The notes under the pieces are model-generated. The model was not told where the DNA came from and searched no databases. It worked only from the letters and a program-made list of their open reading frames with translations. Positions 10,863 through 22,692 of a DNA stretch of 64,000 nt are shown here, one piece after another. Position 1 is the first letter of the stretch; every line of letters begins with the position of its first letter. The position numbers were made by a program, and so were the translations under genes. Source of the stretch: Saccharum officinarum (Eukaryota > Streptophyta > Magnoliopsida > Poales > Poaceae); assembly GCA_020631735.1 (NCBI GenBank), contig CM036199.1:22361553-22425552 (forward strand), written 5' to 3'.

Positions 10863-13133
10863 GTCGGCCTAGGATGGTGTGGTAGGCGCCAGGGAAGTCT
10901 GCTATTTTGAAGGTGAGTGTTTCCGTGTGGAAGTTGGCTTGACCTACAAACGTCACGGGCAAGTCAACTTGCCCGAGGGGGATAGCCTGGAGCCCGGATA
11001 TGACTCCATGGAATGGAGTGCCAGATCATCATATCCCCGCTTGAGACAATCCCATGGCGTCGTATGTCTCAGTGTAGAGGAGGTTGAGGCTGCTCCCGCC
11101 ATCCATGAGGACACGAGACAAGTGGGTCTTGCCGACGATCGGGGCCATGACAAGGGGGAAGTGTCACGGTTGCGGAATGTGGTCGGGATGATCTTTTCTG
11201 TCAAAAATGATCATAGTTTTTTACCATTTTAGGAAGGCCAGGATAGCTTCGGGCAACCGCGTTGACCATCCTAGTTGTAAGCTTCTGCCGGTGCCTAGAC
11301 TCGTACGTTGCCGGTCCACCGAAGATCATGAGGCACCCTTTTGGGTCAGGATACGCATCTTCTTTTCCTCATTGACGACAGATCCGGGTGGCATGTCCGT
11401 TCCAGTTGCCTTGTAGTTGCCACTAAAGTAGCGCTTGATAAGGTTGCACTCCTCGAGAGTACGTATGACCGGATAGCAATGGTTGCAGCATGGCATCTTG
11501 ACTATCTTGTCAAAGCTGACATGGTTGAGCTTGCTAGTCTTCTGCCTGAACTTGCTATCACGGTGCCTCCAGCTATCCTTCTTGCCTTTTCCCCGCTGAT
11601 TGCGGTCCTTGGCCTCATCTGTGGGTTTGGTCTAAGCCTTACCTTTGTACTTGCAGAAGATTGCACGAATGGCCTCTTCACCGGAGGCATATCTTATCGT
11701 GAGGTCAAGCAACTCCCACGTCGTCTGCGGTTTGCAGCATCTAAGCTCATGGACGAGTGCTTCGTTGGTCATGCCAGAGATGAATGCTCCGGTCATGTCC
11801 GCATCCACGATATCGGGAAGCTCATTGCACTGCTTGGAAAAGCGATAGATGTACTCACGTAGAGTCTCTCCCGCTTTTTGTTTGCAGGCTTTGAGATCCT
11901 AGGAGTTTCTAGGGTGCACGTACGTGCCCTAAAAGTTCCCTACGAAGATGTGCTTGAAGTCTGCCCATGAGTGGATGCTGTTAGCGAGGAGATGCTCGAG
12001 CCATGCTCGAGCACTTTCTACGAGTTAGAGTGGCAGATATTGGATGATGAAGAGGTTATCGTCTGCTCTGCATGCTTGACAGGCGAGGTGGAAGTCTTCT
12101 AGCCACATGGCGGGGTTGGTGTCCTCGGAGTACTTGATGATGTTCGGTGGCGCATGAAAATGCACCAAGAACAGTGTCTGCTGAATCCTTTTCGCGAACG
12201 CCTGTGGGTCGTAGGTGTCTGGGCTCAGGCTACGTTGAGCATCCTAGATCTTGGGGTGTTAGCCATGGTTGTTCGGATCGCTGTCGCCGTAGTGCAAGTG
12301 ATCCTTGTCGGCTGAGTCCGGCCCAGGGCGTCTAGCGCCTTGAGTGGGGCGAGCATTATGGGTCCCAACATGGCAGCTCTATGCTAGGAAGGCTCTTGTC
12401 TGCGCGCCACACCGTCATCACCGGGCCGAAGCATGCTCGGTGTGTGGTACCCCTTGGGGGCACCACGCACTGAGGAGATATGTACGAGGTTGGCCTTGGG
12501 ATGCCACCTCTCAAGCAGAGCTTTGAGCCTGCTGTACCGCCGTGGTTTCCAACAGGTCTCGTAGCTCCTGATAGATGCGCTTCTCCACGTCGGTCGAGGG
12601 TTCAGGGGCTATCCGCATGATCATGGCAGCCGTCGTGATGTTCTGGCTAGCTCGTGGGAAGACAGGCATCTCCCTCTTGCCTTGCTAGATTTGATAATAC
12701 ACAAGAGTGCCCGCGCTAGCACTCCCTCGATGTTGAGGTGTCATAGGCTAGGGCATCCGTCGCCGCAGCATTCGTTTGCCTGATCGGCTTCATGGGCCCT
12801 AGCTCATTCCAGGCATTCCTAGTCATACTCTGCCTATTCTCTAGGGGTGCATGAAATCGGATAGGCGTCATCCTCTGTGCCTCTTGCTGGCACTGCCCCA
12901 TCCTCTGAGACGTGCAACATGTTGCATTCCCTCAGTGGATGGTAGCCCCCTTTAGAATCGAACTCGAAGTCTATATCCTTAGGGGTCACCACCAGGAGAT
13001 CACAGACAAAATCTAGATCCCGCTCCATCATACCCACAAACTCGGAGGATGCTAGCGTCATCGTATGGCCATTACGCCTGGCCAGCTCTCGCTCAAAGAG
13101 TGCGATCACATCCCTCATTTTGGAGGATAGCAT
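10863..13133 (-). pseudogene. Gypsy gag-protease, degenerate and 3'-truncated
   Basis: On the minus strand an open stretch starts at 13133 (MRDVIALFERELARR) and runs to about 12834. Around 12170-11870 the translation shows a retrotransposon gag core: MWLEDFHLACQA, a helix ending in ARAWLEHL, SWADF and an F-x-G-T-Y-V-H-P motif, then ETLREYIYRFSKQCNELPD. Further on (about 11150-11045) comes a protease-like region, VLMDGGSSLNLLYTETYD, with the aspartate followed by GGS as in Tat-lineage elements. Several in-frame stops interrupt gag, for example near 12050 and 11900, so it is a relic. Coding similarity stops at 10863 within the post-protease region (YHTILGRP), where copy B of the direct repeat begins. 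Confidence 0.75.
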
Positions 13134-13607
13134 GGTGTTGGGGTTCCAAAATTCAGCCTCTAGCAGCAGGGGCCCACTCCTAGAGGGCTAGGCAAAAGTG
13201 TTTGCCAACACATAGAAAACATGTCAGCTTTGCTCTGGCTCGGGATTCGCCCTGAGGTAGGCGTTGATCCTGCATGCTAGCGCATCAGAGTCGATGATCG
13301 CGAGACCGACGTGGGTTGGTCTATGATCAAGCATCAAGATGGGCAGCGGAGCCGCATTCTCTTTGTTGAGCCGCAGCTGACCTGAGTGGTCGACTACGAA
13401 GTCCAGGTCCCCGAAGCGCAGGGCTTGACCAGGGATAAGACCGTCAGCGGGAGCTGGCCCATTGATGTCGGCGAACTCAAGGCTTCCGAAGCGGCGGATG
13501 CGGCCACCAAGGGCCATGCCAAAAGCAAGTCCGACGTAGGTACAGGGAGCCATCACTTCCTTCTCAACAATAAGAGTGTGCGACTATCCCCTACCTGGCG
13601 CACCAAC

Positions 13608-14804
13608 TGTCGGTATTTTGTAAACCAGACTAGTAAATTTATGTGATTGCCACGCTCCTCTAGAAAAGACGATGGTAGTATCCAAAAGACATAAGGATTT
13701 ATACTGGCTCAGGCCATAGCCCTACATCCAGTCTCAGAGATGATCGAGTGTGTTCCTCGTTTGAATGCTCTGAAAGTTCTTACAATGGGGGTGAAAGAAT
13801 GGTGGAAGAGGTAGAAGAGCTAGAGCTAGGAGATGGGTTGCCCGAAGGAAAGCTTCAGGAGCCCTACTACTGTGTAAGAATGAGTGAATCAGAGTTCGCA
13901 TACCTAAGATGGGTGCCCTGACTGTCCTTATATAGAGTTCGGGGCTAGGGCGTAAGAAGGTTCTCCCGACCAGAGGGTCATAGCCTAAGGGAGGGCCTAG
14001 CTAACTTGGCTTGCAAGCTATGCCCTCTTGTGGTGCACGTTTGGGCGTGATTGTCATCATGGTCTTGTGGCCACGTCATGGCACGGCGTGACATGGTGCT
14101 ACTATGCCGGCCGTGGCGGCATTGTAGGCATGGCGGTGGTTCGATAGCCATCCCGTGCGATGTGATCTCCACCGTGGTCTTTGTCATCGCCTCTCGGTTT
14201 CCTGGGGCGTCGTACAGGAGTTGGTAGCTGCCCCTGGATCATCGATCGCCTGGTTGGCTTGTGGAGCTGGTGGCCACGATCCCAAGCGTCGGGTCATGGT
14301 TCCCACCGGTCTAGATGGCCTCTAAGTCAAGGCCTTCATCGTGGATCTCATCCCGTAGTGTGTAGAATCGTACATGCGTCTTGTCGGGCCATATCTGGCC
14401 AGTGGGCACCGTATCAGCTGACACCGCCGTGAGAGGTGTTGTCGTGTCTGAGCTGCGTGGCGCAGGGATGGTGTCTAACCGGACCGAGGTGACCACTGTC
14501 CACTCGGTCCTTGCGGGGTCAGTGCGGCGTGCCTACTCTTCTCAGAGTGAGCATGTTTGGCTAGACTTGACCTCTCTCTGTTCATCCCAGGGGTCGAGAC
14601 GGTGGAGAGGTCATGAATCTCTTGCGCGTCGTGCGGCTAAGACGGAAGGAGGGTTCACGGCCGACCCTGGCCTTGGCGTCAGGCCTATTCTGCTTGGCTC
14701 AGTTGGCCCCGGTCGTTCGGTCCTTTCACTAGCTAACGTGTCGTGGGCCGCTCAGTCTGCTAATTAATCAGTGCCTTGAGACACCCGGGATTATAACCCC
14801 GACA
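13608..14804 (-). repeat. 5' LTR of the reverse Gypsy element
   Basis: Bounded by inverted termini TGTCGG at 13608 and CCGACA at 14804; length 1197 bp. On the minus strand it is followed after one base by TTGGTGCGCCAGGTAGGGG (13606-13588), a primer-binding site of the type used by many grass Gypsy elements. The assigned tRNA is uncertain. Confidence 0.75.
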
Positions 14805-15596
14805 AAATTCAAACGCATGACGTGATCGTTGAAATAAATCTTCTAGCCATAGATGGTCTAAGTGACTATGCAACAAGGTCTCGTTGCAACGCATGGTCAT
14901 ATTTGCTAGTAATAAAGAGACAAAATTTCTGACTTCTGTTCGCTTGAGCTTATCACCCAAAATCAGCTAGCCATGGAACAGTGTTTTTCTCTCACAACAA
15001 ATCAACATCAGCATCAGTAAAAAAAAAACAGCCAGCCAAACGTAGCCTTACTATTTTTTTCCCTCTTCCTATGCTCTGGTATTCTTGTATATCTTTTCCC
15101 GTTTCTGTGTAGGTTCTATCCGTATTCCTGGTTCTATCCGTATTCTTTTTTTCCATAACAATACACTGCCGCGTTAACTGTATCTGCTTCGAGTGTGCGT
15201 TTTGCCCGTCCACCTTCCTTACTGTGAGAAATCCGGCCCAAACCTGACCCGTCGAAGTAGCAAAGCGTCAAAGTAGCAAAGAATAAAAAATAATAATACT
15301 CTCCGTCAAAGTAGCAAAGAAAGAGCCTAGGTAGGCTGCCTTGTCCAACATTAAATAATAATATACTTGCCCAACATTAAATAATAATATATTATAGATA
15401 TATACAGAACAAAAAAAATTGTCTGGATTTAAATATTATATAGAACAAAAAACAATTGTCCGAATTCTACTCTATACCAATTCTAGAGTTTTTATAGGAC
15501 TGTGGTCTTTGTCCAAATAGGACTATGTACAACTTTTATACCAATTACAGGTTCCGTATAAGATTATGGTCCTTGTCCAAATAGACATACAACGAT
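14805..15596. other. intergenic debris with a Helitron-like 3' end
   Basis: At 14870-14887 a GCAAC/GTTGC stem-loop is followed by TTTGCTAG and T (CTAG at 14906-14909), the form of a plant Helitron 3' terminus. Around 14938-15050 is a degraded MITE of the kind found at 32935. Between 15255 and 15620 there are short imperfect repeats (GTCAAAGTAGCAAAG three times; TTAAATAATAATATA twice). No gene is seen. Confidence 0.4.
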
Positions 15597-17250
15597 TCCA
15601 TTACTATATAATAAAAAGAATACTGCCCTAGAGAGCATAAACCACCGAAAAAAGCAAGCATTTAGACGGCAAGACAACACTCCACCAATTTGCATCGTCA
15701 AACTGTAATACAAACGAAGAAATCAACATCATGGATATCAACATTGAACCTTACGATGGAGATGGACATACCTTAATTGACCTCAATGAAGCCGCCACAT
15801 CTAGAAGATGCTAGGATTGATGCACGTGAAGATGTACATGCAGGAGGTGGCATATAGGCACTTGAAAACCAGGTTACAAACATTGATGAACTCGGTGAGA
15901 AAAAAGAATTGTATGTGAACATAAAATTGAGTAGAATAGAAAGTGAAGGGGAGAAGAAGTGGATTTGCCCGTGGGGCAACAGGCCGACCGGAGAGAAGTA
16001 CAGATGAGGACCGATTGGGATTTCCATTTTTTAAATGATGACTGTGTGGATCCCACTCATCGTTATACAATTATAAAATACCCACCAATGTTGGGACAAC
16101 TCTTATTGCATACTTCGGCAACATTTTTTTAAAAACCAAACATAATCTTTCTTTTATTAAAAAAAGTAACCATGCCTAGGCACAAGGATAATAAAATCAA
16201 CAAAATCTATTATAAGAAGAAGATTAAAAAAGGTAAAGACTTGATAGCAGCCGGCCGTTTTGTTTCGTTCGTACGGCCACACGCTCCAGCCCTCACGCGG
16301 GAGGCAGGCCACCTTATCCTTTCATGCGCTCGCGCGTCGTCTTTCCTAACTCCGATGGCAGACGCCAACGCCCGACCGCAGCATCTTCCCAAACTCCAGT
16401 GGGCTCCTCTCTCTCTCTCCCTCTCTTCTTCCCTAATTCCGGTGGGCTTGAAAGAGAAGGGGCTCAGGGGAGGCAGGCTGGCTAGGTGGTGGGACGGTGG
16501 GAGGGCGGCGTTAGGGTTCTAGCAGCGGTGGAGGCAGTCGGGCCAGGTCAGGGCGAGACACCTATGGCCATGGTGGCGGTGGGAGGGGGGAGGGGAAGAA
16601 GGAGGTCACCACGGACGGTGGGCAGCGGTGGGGTGAGGAGGAGGAGGAGGAGGGCGGAGTCGAGGGGTGAGGCTGGGAGGTGGGCGGTGTTGCCAGTGGC
16701 GAGGCAGCCACTGGCGGGGACAACGGGCGAGGAAGGCGGGAGTGGGGCGTGAGGAGGAAGGCGGCCGTGCGGCTAGCCTACTTTACGGCTGGCCGTGCAT
16801 TAGCTGTGTCAAAAAAAACCAAACATTTTTAACTGCGTCGGTCCAAAGGATCTGTCTACCCGTACACAAGTTTTCTAAGCGGACCCACACTCAGATTCTA
16901 TTTTCACCATGTGATGAAGATCGAACGCTCCCTATTGATTCTTGTAACTCCAATTTCCTCTACCTCCAAACATTCATGGAATCTTTAAGAAAGATCCCCA
17001 CATTGTCAACGTCCTTCAAAAAAACCAAGTGTTGCATAGCATTCCATGTGCCAAATAAAACAAGAGTTACTTTTATAAAACACAAAAATCCATCGAGACA
17101 ATTGCAAGTAATCGGAGCCATAAATGGCTCCTTGTGACAATGAAAAAAAATCAAAACTTACACAAAGATTAACATTTTTTGACTTGTTTTAGAAAATATA
17201 TATATCACTATTAAAAAATAATTGTAGCAACGCACAAGCATGTTTGCTAG
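15597..17250 (+). mobile_element. putative non-autonomous Helitron with GC-rich cargo
   Basis: Ends with GCAACGCACAAGCATGTTTGCTAG then T, closely resembling the terminus at 14909. The proposed start, TCCATTACTATATAATAAAAAG, is a typical grass Helitron 5' form. Inside AT-rich flanks sits a GC-rich island (about 16240-16800) with CT-microsatellite and a leader-like composition that could be a captured gene fragment; I cannot identify its source. No clear hairpin precedes the 3' end, and no Rep/helicase is coded. Confidence 0.35.
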
Positions 17251-17268
17251 TCAAAGAATAAAAAGATA

Positions 17269-17525
17269 CTCCCTCTGTCCCTATTTAATTTGTCGTCCTA
17301 GGATGCATGTCGGTCAAATTTTTTAAGTTTGACTAGATTTATAGGAATATTAGCAATATTTATATCTCCAAAAAAATTTATTAAAAGACAATATTCAAAG
17401 ATCTATCCAATGACACTAATTACGTATCATAAATATTAATGTTTTTTTATTTATATTTAGTCAAAGTTGAGTACGTTTGATTTCTCAAAGAATGAGAACG
17501 ACAGATAAAAAAGGGACGGAAGAAG
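17269..17525. mobile_element. Stowaway-like MITE
   Basis: Terminal inverted repeats CTCCCTCTGTCCCTA and the complementary GGGACGGAAGAAG, flanked by TA on both sides; 257 bp, AT-rich, no coding. Confidence 0.6.
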
Positions 17526-17547
17526 TACAAGGATGATAAGCAATAAT

Positions 17548-18484
17548 TGATACATCCGGTCCAGGTGGGGTTGGCCAAGGCCCAATAAAATTAAGGTTGC
17601 CCGGACCCCAACAGTTCTTATGCACATCCACTCGGGGAAAGGCCCAATGTCCCTAAAAGACTAGTCCGATAGGGGAAGGGTGGCTCTCTCTTTTAAGGTG
17701 GCTTCCTCCTCCCAAGCTAAGCAAGGTGGGATTATTCAGAGGCTCACACGGTCGCCGCCCGACTACAACTAGGTCACTTAGCCTTTTTTTGTTGCGTCTT
17801 TGCCAGCGAGTAATAATGGAGGATGTCCTCATCATTCCCACCCCTTAAACAAGGGCACAGCTCCGATACCAAATGATACATTCGGCCCAGGTGGGGTTGG
17901 CCGAGGCCCAATAAATTAAGGTTGCCCGGACCCCAACAGTTCTTATGCACACCCACTCGGGGAAAGGTCCAATGTCCCTAAAAGACTAGTCCGATAGGGG
18001 AAGGGTGGCTCTCTCTTTTAAGGTGGCTTCCTCCTCCCAAGCTAAGCAAGGTGGGATTATTCAGAGGCTCACACGGTCGCCGTCCGACTACAACTAGGTC
18101 ACTTGGCCTTTTTTTGTTGCGTCTTTGCCAGCGGGTAATAGTGGAGGATGTCCTCATCATTCCCACCCCTTAAACAAGGGCACAGCTCCGATACCAAATG
18201 ATACATCCGGGCCAGGTGGGGTTGGCCGAGGCCCAATAAATTAAGGTTACCCGGACCCCAACAGTTCTTATGCACACCCACTCGGGGAAAGGCCCAATGT
18301 CCCTAAAAGACTAGTCCAATAGGGGAAGGGTGGCTCTCTCTTTTAAGGTGGCTTCCTCCTCCCAAGCTAAGCAAGGTGGGATTATTCAGAGGCTCACACG
18401 GTCGCCGCCCGACTACAACTAGGCCACTTGGCCTTTTTTTGTTGCGTCTTTGCCAACGGGTAATAGTGGAGGATGTCCTCATCA
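17548..18484 (-). mobile_element. tandem TRIM: three LTRs and two 39-bp interiors
   Basis: Three near-identical units with a 325-326 bp period. LTRs are at 17548-17834 (287 bp), 17874-18159 (286 bp) and 18199-18484 (286 bp). On the minus strand each begins TGATGAGGACATCC and ends TGTATCA. The interiors (17835-17873, 18160-18198) hold only a PBS, TTTGGTATCGGAGCTG, matching the initiator-Met type, and a purine tract AAGGGGTGGGAA abutting the next LTR. The array is bracketed by a perfect target-site duplication ATAAT (17543-17547 and 18485-18489). No protein is coded. Confidence 0.9.
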
Positions 18485-18605
18485 ATAATAGTATTACGAT
18501 AATGATTAGACCCGGACGTCTGGACGTCCAGATGTCGCACGCCTCACTCCGCCTCGCTGCTGCTGCCTCCCTTCGCCGCACGCACGCACGTTGCTACCGC
18601 ACGTC

Positions 18606-20710
18606 TGAAAGTTCCTAGTTTGGTTTTGGCTAATTGATGAAACCTAGGACTAACCTTTATATCTAAGTGGATGATTTAGATAAAGGTGGTCATTGAATAT
18701 GAGACATGATATTGACTCATGTGACCAAAATGATGAAGACCAAGATGATGCTTGGCTCGATGGACCGGTTGTGAAGGTGAAGAGCAAGTCGAGGCTTCGA
18801 AGCGAAGGACCATGCGATGGTGAAGCTTGAGCAAGACTTGGCACCGACGGACCGATGCAACGGTGAAGAGCAAGTGAAGTCAAGGTCGATGGATCGAGAC
18901 GGTCATGTGATGATATGAAGTGGATCATATCTTTTGGAAAAATAAAATGGGCTCAAGGCAAAGGTATAACCATAAGGTCATTTTGTTTTGCACTCAAGAC
19001 ACCATAGAGGGTGTGAGTGGTTTAGGATCGATAGCCGAACTATTAAGAGGGGAAGTCTTATCGGTTATTCGACACATGGGTGCCACTAGGTGATTTCATG
19101 AAGTGCATTGCATGTAGGGCCTAGTGAGCTAACTGGAAAACCTTCGAAAATTATTATGAAAATGCTAACACACGTGCACAAGGTGGTGATCACTTGTTGG
19201 TGTTGGCACATTTACAAAGGCGATGAAGTTTGAGCGGTAGAGAGGGTTTGGGTCTCTCTCTCCCTCCCGCCGAGCTTGCGAGCGTGGGATTCAGGCGTTT
19301 TCGAGGAGTTGAAATACCTATTTCCCACTACACCGGAAGTCAGAAAAGAAACAGAGGCGAACGGAGGTCACAGAGGTGACCGGACGCTGCACCGAACGCG
19401 GGATCGGCGCGTCCGGTCGGGCACCCAGAAGTGTAGCGCGTGGCGTAAAGATGATCGGACGCGCGGCGCGTCCGGTCACACACGATCGGACATGTCCGAT
19501 CGTTGAGGGAGCTTACTAGACTCCAACCGGACGCTGGAACTATCGCGTCCGGTCGTTGCCTGGAGCGTGTTCGGTCGATGCTTCGTGGGCGCGTGGTACT
19601 GTGCGATCGGCGCGTCCGGTCGGTTGGGCGGCGTGTCCGGTCATTGCTTTTGACCGTTGGCGCAGTGACCGTTGGAGGATCGGACGGGGTTGAGCGCGTT
19701 CGGTTAGTTTTGACCGGCGCGTCCGGTCATCCCGAAAAGGGTCCAGTGAAGGGGTACAACAGCTCTATTCGTTGGGATGCTTATAAATACTTGTTGGCCG
19801 GCCCTTGGGGAGGTCTCTCGTGATTTCTAACACTCTTGTGCATCCTTTGAGCTAGAGCTTCTCCCTCTCACTTATCTCTCTTGCTTGATTGCAAATCAAA
19901 AGTAGGATTGAGTGATCCCAAAGTGCATTGCATAGCTTGAGGGCATCTAGTGGCACTTGTGGGTGGTTTAGCCGGTGGATTTCTTGTTACTCTTGGAGAG
20001 TACCGCTCCTAGCTGGCTTGAAGATTGTTGGAGGCGTTGGCAAGAGAAGGAGATTGTTCTTGGCCACCTCCGGTTGATTGTAAGAGGTTCTTGTGCTTTC
20101 CTCGGCGGAGCGCTAAAAGCAACTCTAGTGGATTGCGCGTGTCATTGAGTTACCTCACTTGAGAGTAGTGTCTTGCGGTACCTTGCGGGGCATGCCTTGA
20201 GGGGTAAGTGACTTGAGGGTCACACCGAGAAACCATCTAAGTGTTGGTCGACACAACCGGTGATGTAGCTTGTCGATGCACAAGTGAACATCGGGTGAAC
20301 AAAAATATTGTGTCTCTTGTCTTCCGGTGATTGATCTTCATATTGTGTTGTTGTCAATATTGATTGATTGTATATCATCTTGGTGATTGGCAACATCTTC
20401 AATCCACCGTTGGTATAAGATTCACAATCCTCTCTCTTGATTTACATTTACTAGATTATCTTGTGTAGCTCTAGTGGTAGCCTTTGCTAGTAGTTATTAG
20501 CTTGCTCACTAGTGTAAGTTTAGTGACTTAGCCCTTGTGTGAACTAGAGATCATAATCTACTAGATTTATGGATAAGAGGCTTGCATCACAACCGTAGGC
20601 TAAGCAAAACTCGCTTTACGCCGTTTGTTATTCTAACAAGTTTGCTTAGTGGTTCTTATATAATTTTTTATAGGCTATTCACCCCCCCTCTAGCCATCTA
20701 GGACCTTACA
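18606..20710 (+). mobile_element. solo LTR of a copia (SIRE/Maximus-like) element
   Basis: Starts TGAAAGTTCC and ends GGACCTTACA; 2105 bp. It is flanked by the perfect 5-bp duplication ACGTC (18601-18605 and 20711-20715). Start, CG-rich array, TATA box and CACCCCCCCTCTAGCC end correspond to the LTR at 4751-7206, but the sequence has diverged. No internal copia sequence remains, so LTR-LTR recombination after insertion is the likely origin. Confidence 0.9.
19378..19789 (+). promoter_or_regulatory. solo-LTR promoter: GCGTCCGGTC array plus TATA box
   Basis: Six or so GCGTCCGGTC-type units between 19378 and 19735 are followed by GAAGGGGTA and TATAAATA at 19782-19789. Same arrangement as in the two other copia LTRs. 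Confidence 0.6.
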
Positions 20711-21876
20711 ACGTCGCGCGCCCCACCCATGCCTCTCCCTCCTCACTCCCACCCATCACGTGCTCCACCCGCGTCGCTCGCTCCCACGCCGTCGCGCGAG
20801 CCACCTGCCTCTAGCTCTCCCTATTTTCGCCTTCCCCACCTATTGGTCTCTCTCTCTCGCACGCGTCAGCTAGCACTAGAGCGCCTCCCCGGCCTCATCC
20901 CCAACCCTAGCGCCGTTAGGATGCCTCGCCGTAGCGGGGCACTGCTGCTGCCCTTGCTTATGGTTGTTGGGCGCACGTACCATGGCACCTTAGGTCATCC
21001 CCAGCCGAGCCAATGGCACCCATGAGTGTGGCTAGTGTGCTGGTTGTGCTCATGCACCACCGCTTGCTGCCGGCTCCCACCCCGATGGCTAGAATCGACC
21101 GGCCCTGGCCTCCCCTCCTGTATATTGCAAATGTATATTTCAAGTGTCTCTGATGTTTTAGAGGTATGTTTCAAAGTATATTGGGATGTTGCACATGTTG
21201 CATATGTTGCAACTGTTTCAGAGGAATGTTGTAAGCGTTTGTTCAAAATATTCCATATGTTTCAGATGTATGTTGCAAGTGTTTTGATCTGGATATTGCA
21301 TATGTTTCACACGTATGTTATAAGAGTATGTTACAAATATTTCATCTGTTTCAATCTTATGTTGCAGTAAATGTTTCATGTTGCAAGTTGCAAGTGTTTG
21401 TTTGGATGTTGCATATGTTTCACACTTATGTGGCAACTGTATAATCCAAATGTTTTATCTATTTAAAACGTATGTTACAATCAAGTGTTTCATGTTGTTC
21501 GAAAAGTCACGGGGGCGCGGTGAGTGATGGGCGCATGGCCCAGGCGTCGGGTGCCTGCGGACGGGGCGAGACGAGGGCCTGCGGACGTGGCTCGCCTAGG
21601 GCCTGTAGACGGGGCACGCTAGGGGCCGGCTATCGGGGCATGCAAAGCATGGGGGCCTGTGGACGGGGAGTGCTCGTCGTTTGTCTTGGCTCCCGAGTCC
21701 TGCCCACGTAGAGAGAGAGGATGGGGTCAGGGGAAGGAGCGACTGGGTGGGGTGTGCGTGCTGGGCCAGGAGAATCAGGGGCACGAAGGTGGGGTTGCAT
21801 GCGAGGTAGACGACGGCGCGGTGTCGCATGGTTCCTGAAGTCGTGACAGGTGGCACGTTAAACTTGTCCAAGAATA
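20711..21876. other. GC-rich stretch with degenerate TGTTGCA/TTTCA repeats
   Basis: Continues the GC-rich DNA on the left side of the solo LTR (18490-18605). At 21120-21490 it becomes an irregular repeat built of phrases such as ATGTTGCATATGTTTCA and GTATGTTGCAAGTG with roughly 30-bp spacing. It then returns to GC-rich CTGCGGACGGGGC-type repeats. Probably an old DNA transposon; no convincing gene. Confidence 0.4.
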
Positions 21877-21985
21877 AGAGCTAGTAAGTGTTCTCTACCT
21901 ATCTAATTCATAGAGTTTTACAATCTGGAGTCAATTCTATTCTATGTGAATCTAGCAAAGATAATAACCTACAAGTCAAGCACAA

Positions 21986-22305
21986 CTAGCATGAACAGGC
22001 GCGCTCCGCCGCGCCGGTATTTCGTTGTAAACAGTAAAGGTGAAAAAGAAATGTGAACAAATAGGGAAGACGGGTGAGCGGAAGTGAAACGGATGGACAG
22101 TAATTTAAAATTGGTGAACAGTGCAAAACCTGTCTGCTACAGTGCCAGGAATAAAGGTGAAAAAAAATGTGAACAAATAGGGAAGACGGGTGAGCGGAAG
22201 TGAAACGGATGGACAGTAATTAAAAATTGGTGAACAGTGCAAAACATGTCTGCTACAGTGCCAGGAACGCTGAGAAGGCAGGGATTCTCTCGCGGTTGAG
22301 GGATC
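21986..22305 (-). mobile_element. small non-autonomous Helitron with 117-bp tandem duplication
   Basis: On the minus strand it ends with a perfect 6-bp stem GGCGCG/CGCGCC (22015-21998, 6-base loop), then 8 bases, then CTAG (21989-21986) and T. This is a textbook Helitron 3' end. A 117-bp unit with phrases TAAAGGTGAAAAA, GGGAAGACGGGTGAG and GTCTGCTACAGTGCCAGGA occurs twice from 22035 to about 22268. The empty site in copy 2 supports insertion. The 5' boundary is uncertain by some 10-15 bases. Confidence 0.65.
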
Positions 22306-22308
22306 TTA

Positions 22309-22489
22309 GGTACCGTTTGGTTACCACTGGATTTTAAGAATCTGGATAAAAAAAATCTCGGAATTATAAAATCTCATCCAAACAGACTAGGAGTTTACAG
22401 GATTTTAACTCACATGCACAAAATCCAAGAAATACCAAAGATTATTTTTATCCTAAATCCGGATTTTAGAATCTCATCCAAACACGACC
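22309..22489. mobile_element. Tourist-like MITE
   Basis: Termini GGTACCGTTTGGTT and CCAAACACGACC, flanked by TTA (22306-22308 and 22490-22492); 181 bp. Internal palindromic ATCCGGATT/GGATTTTA blocks. Confidence 0.65.
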
Positions 22490-22692
22490 TTATTATACAG
22501 AACCTTTAGATGCAGTAGGTAAAAAGAAGAAACTTCTGAACGATTGCAATGTACTTCCGTCCTCTGCATTGAGACCAGATCGTTGGTTCCTCTGCTGAAT
22601 GAATGCAATGTGCTTGAAAAATAAAAAGGAAACTACAAGAATATTAATATGGCATCTGGCAGCTTTACCATCTGCTGCACATTGAGAGCTGA

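Larger units (their letters stand above)
10863..14804 (-). mobile_element. Ty3/Gypsy element (Tat-like), truncated after protease
   Basis: Read on the minus strand the order is LTR (14804-13608), PBS-like site (13606-13588), a leader with an open stretch at 13556-13224, gag and protease, then truncation at 10863. No reverse transcriptase or integrase is present. The DGGSSLN-type protease active site and the gag sequence favour the Tat/Retand side of Gypsy, as inference. The flank at 14805 cannot be matched to a second target-site duplication because the other end is missing. Confidence 0.75.
21877..22692. repeat. segmental duplication copy 1 (contains Helitron and MITE)
   Basis: Aligns with 23721-24537. 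Shared blocks start at AGAGCTAGTAAGTGTTCTC and end near CTGCTGCA-CATTGAGAGCTGA. Copy 1 carries a 510-bp insertion (about 21986-22495) that is absent from copy 2, and lacks the two MITEs present in copy 2. Confidence 0.85.

Noticed and set aside
14381..14767. 128-codon plus-strand frame
   Set aside because: Lies inside the reverse-strand Gypsy LTR, which is non-coding.
17549..18484. First read as a 325-bp satellite or CRISPR-like array
   Set aside because: PBS, PPT, LTR termini and a 5-bp target duplication identify it as a tandem TRIM.
20729..21370. Possible small genes in the GC-rich region right of the solo LTR
   Set aside because: No domain; sequence is low-complexity and continues into irregular repeats.
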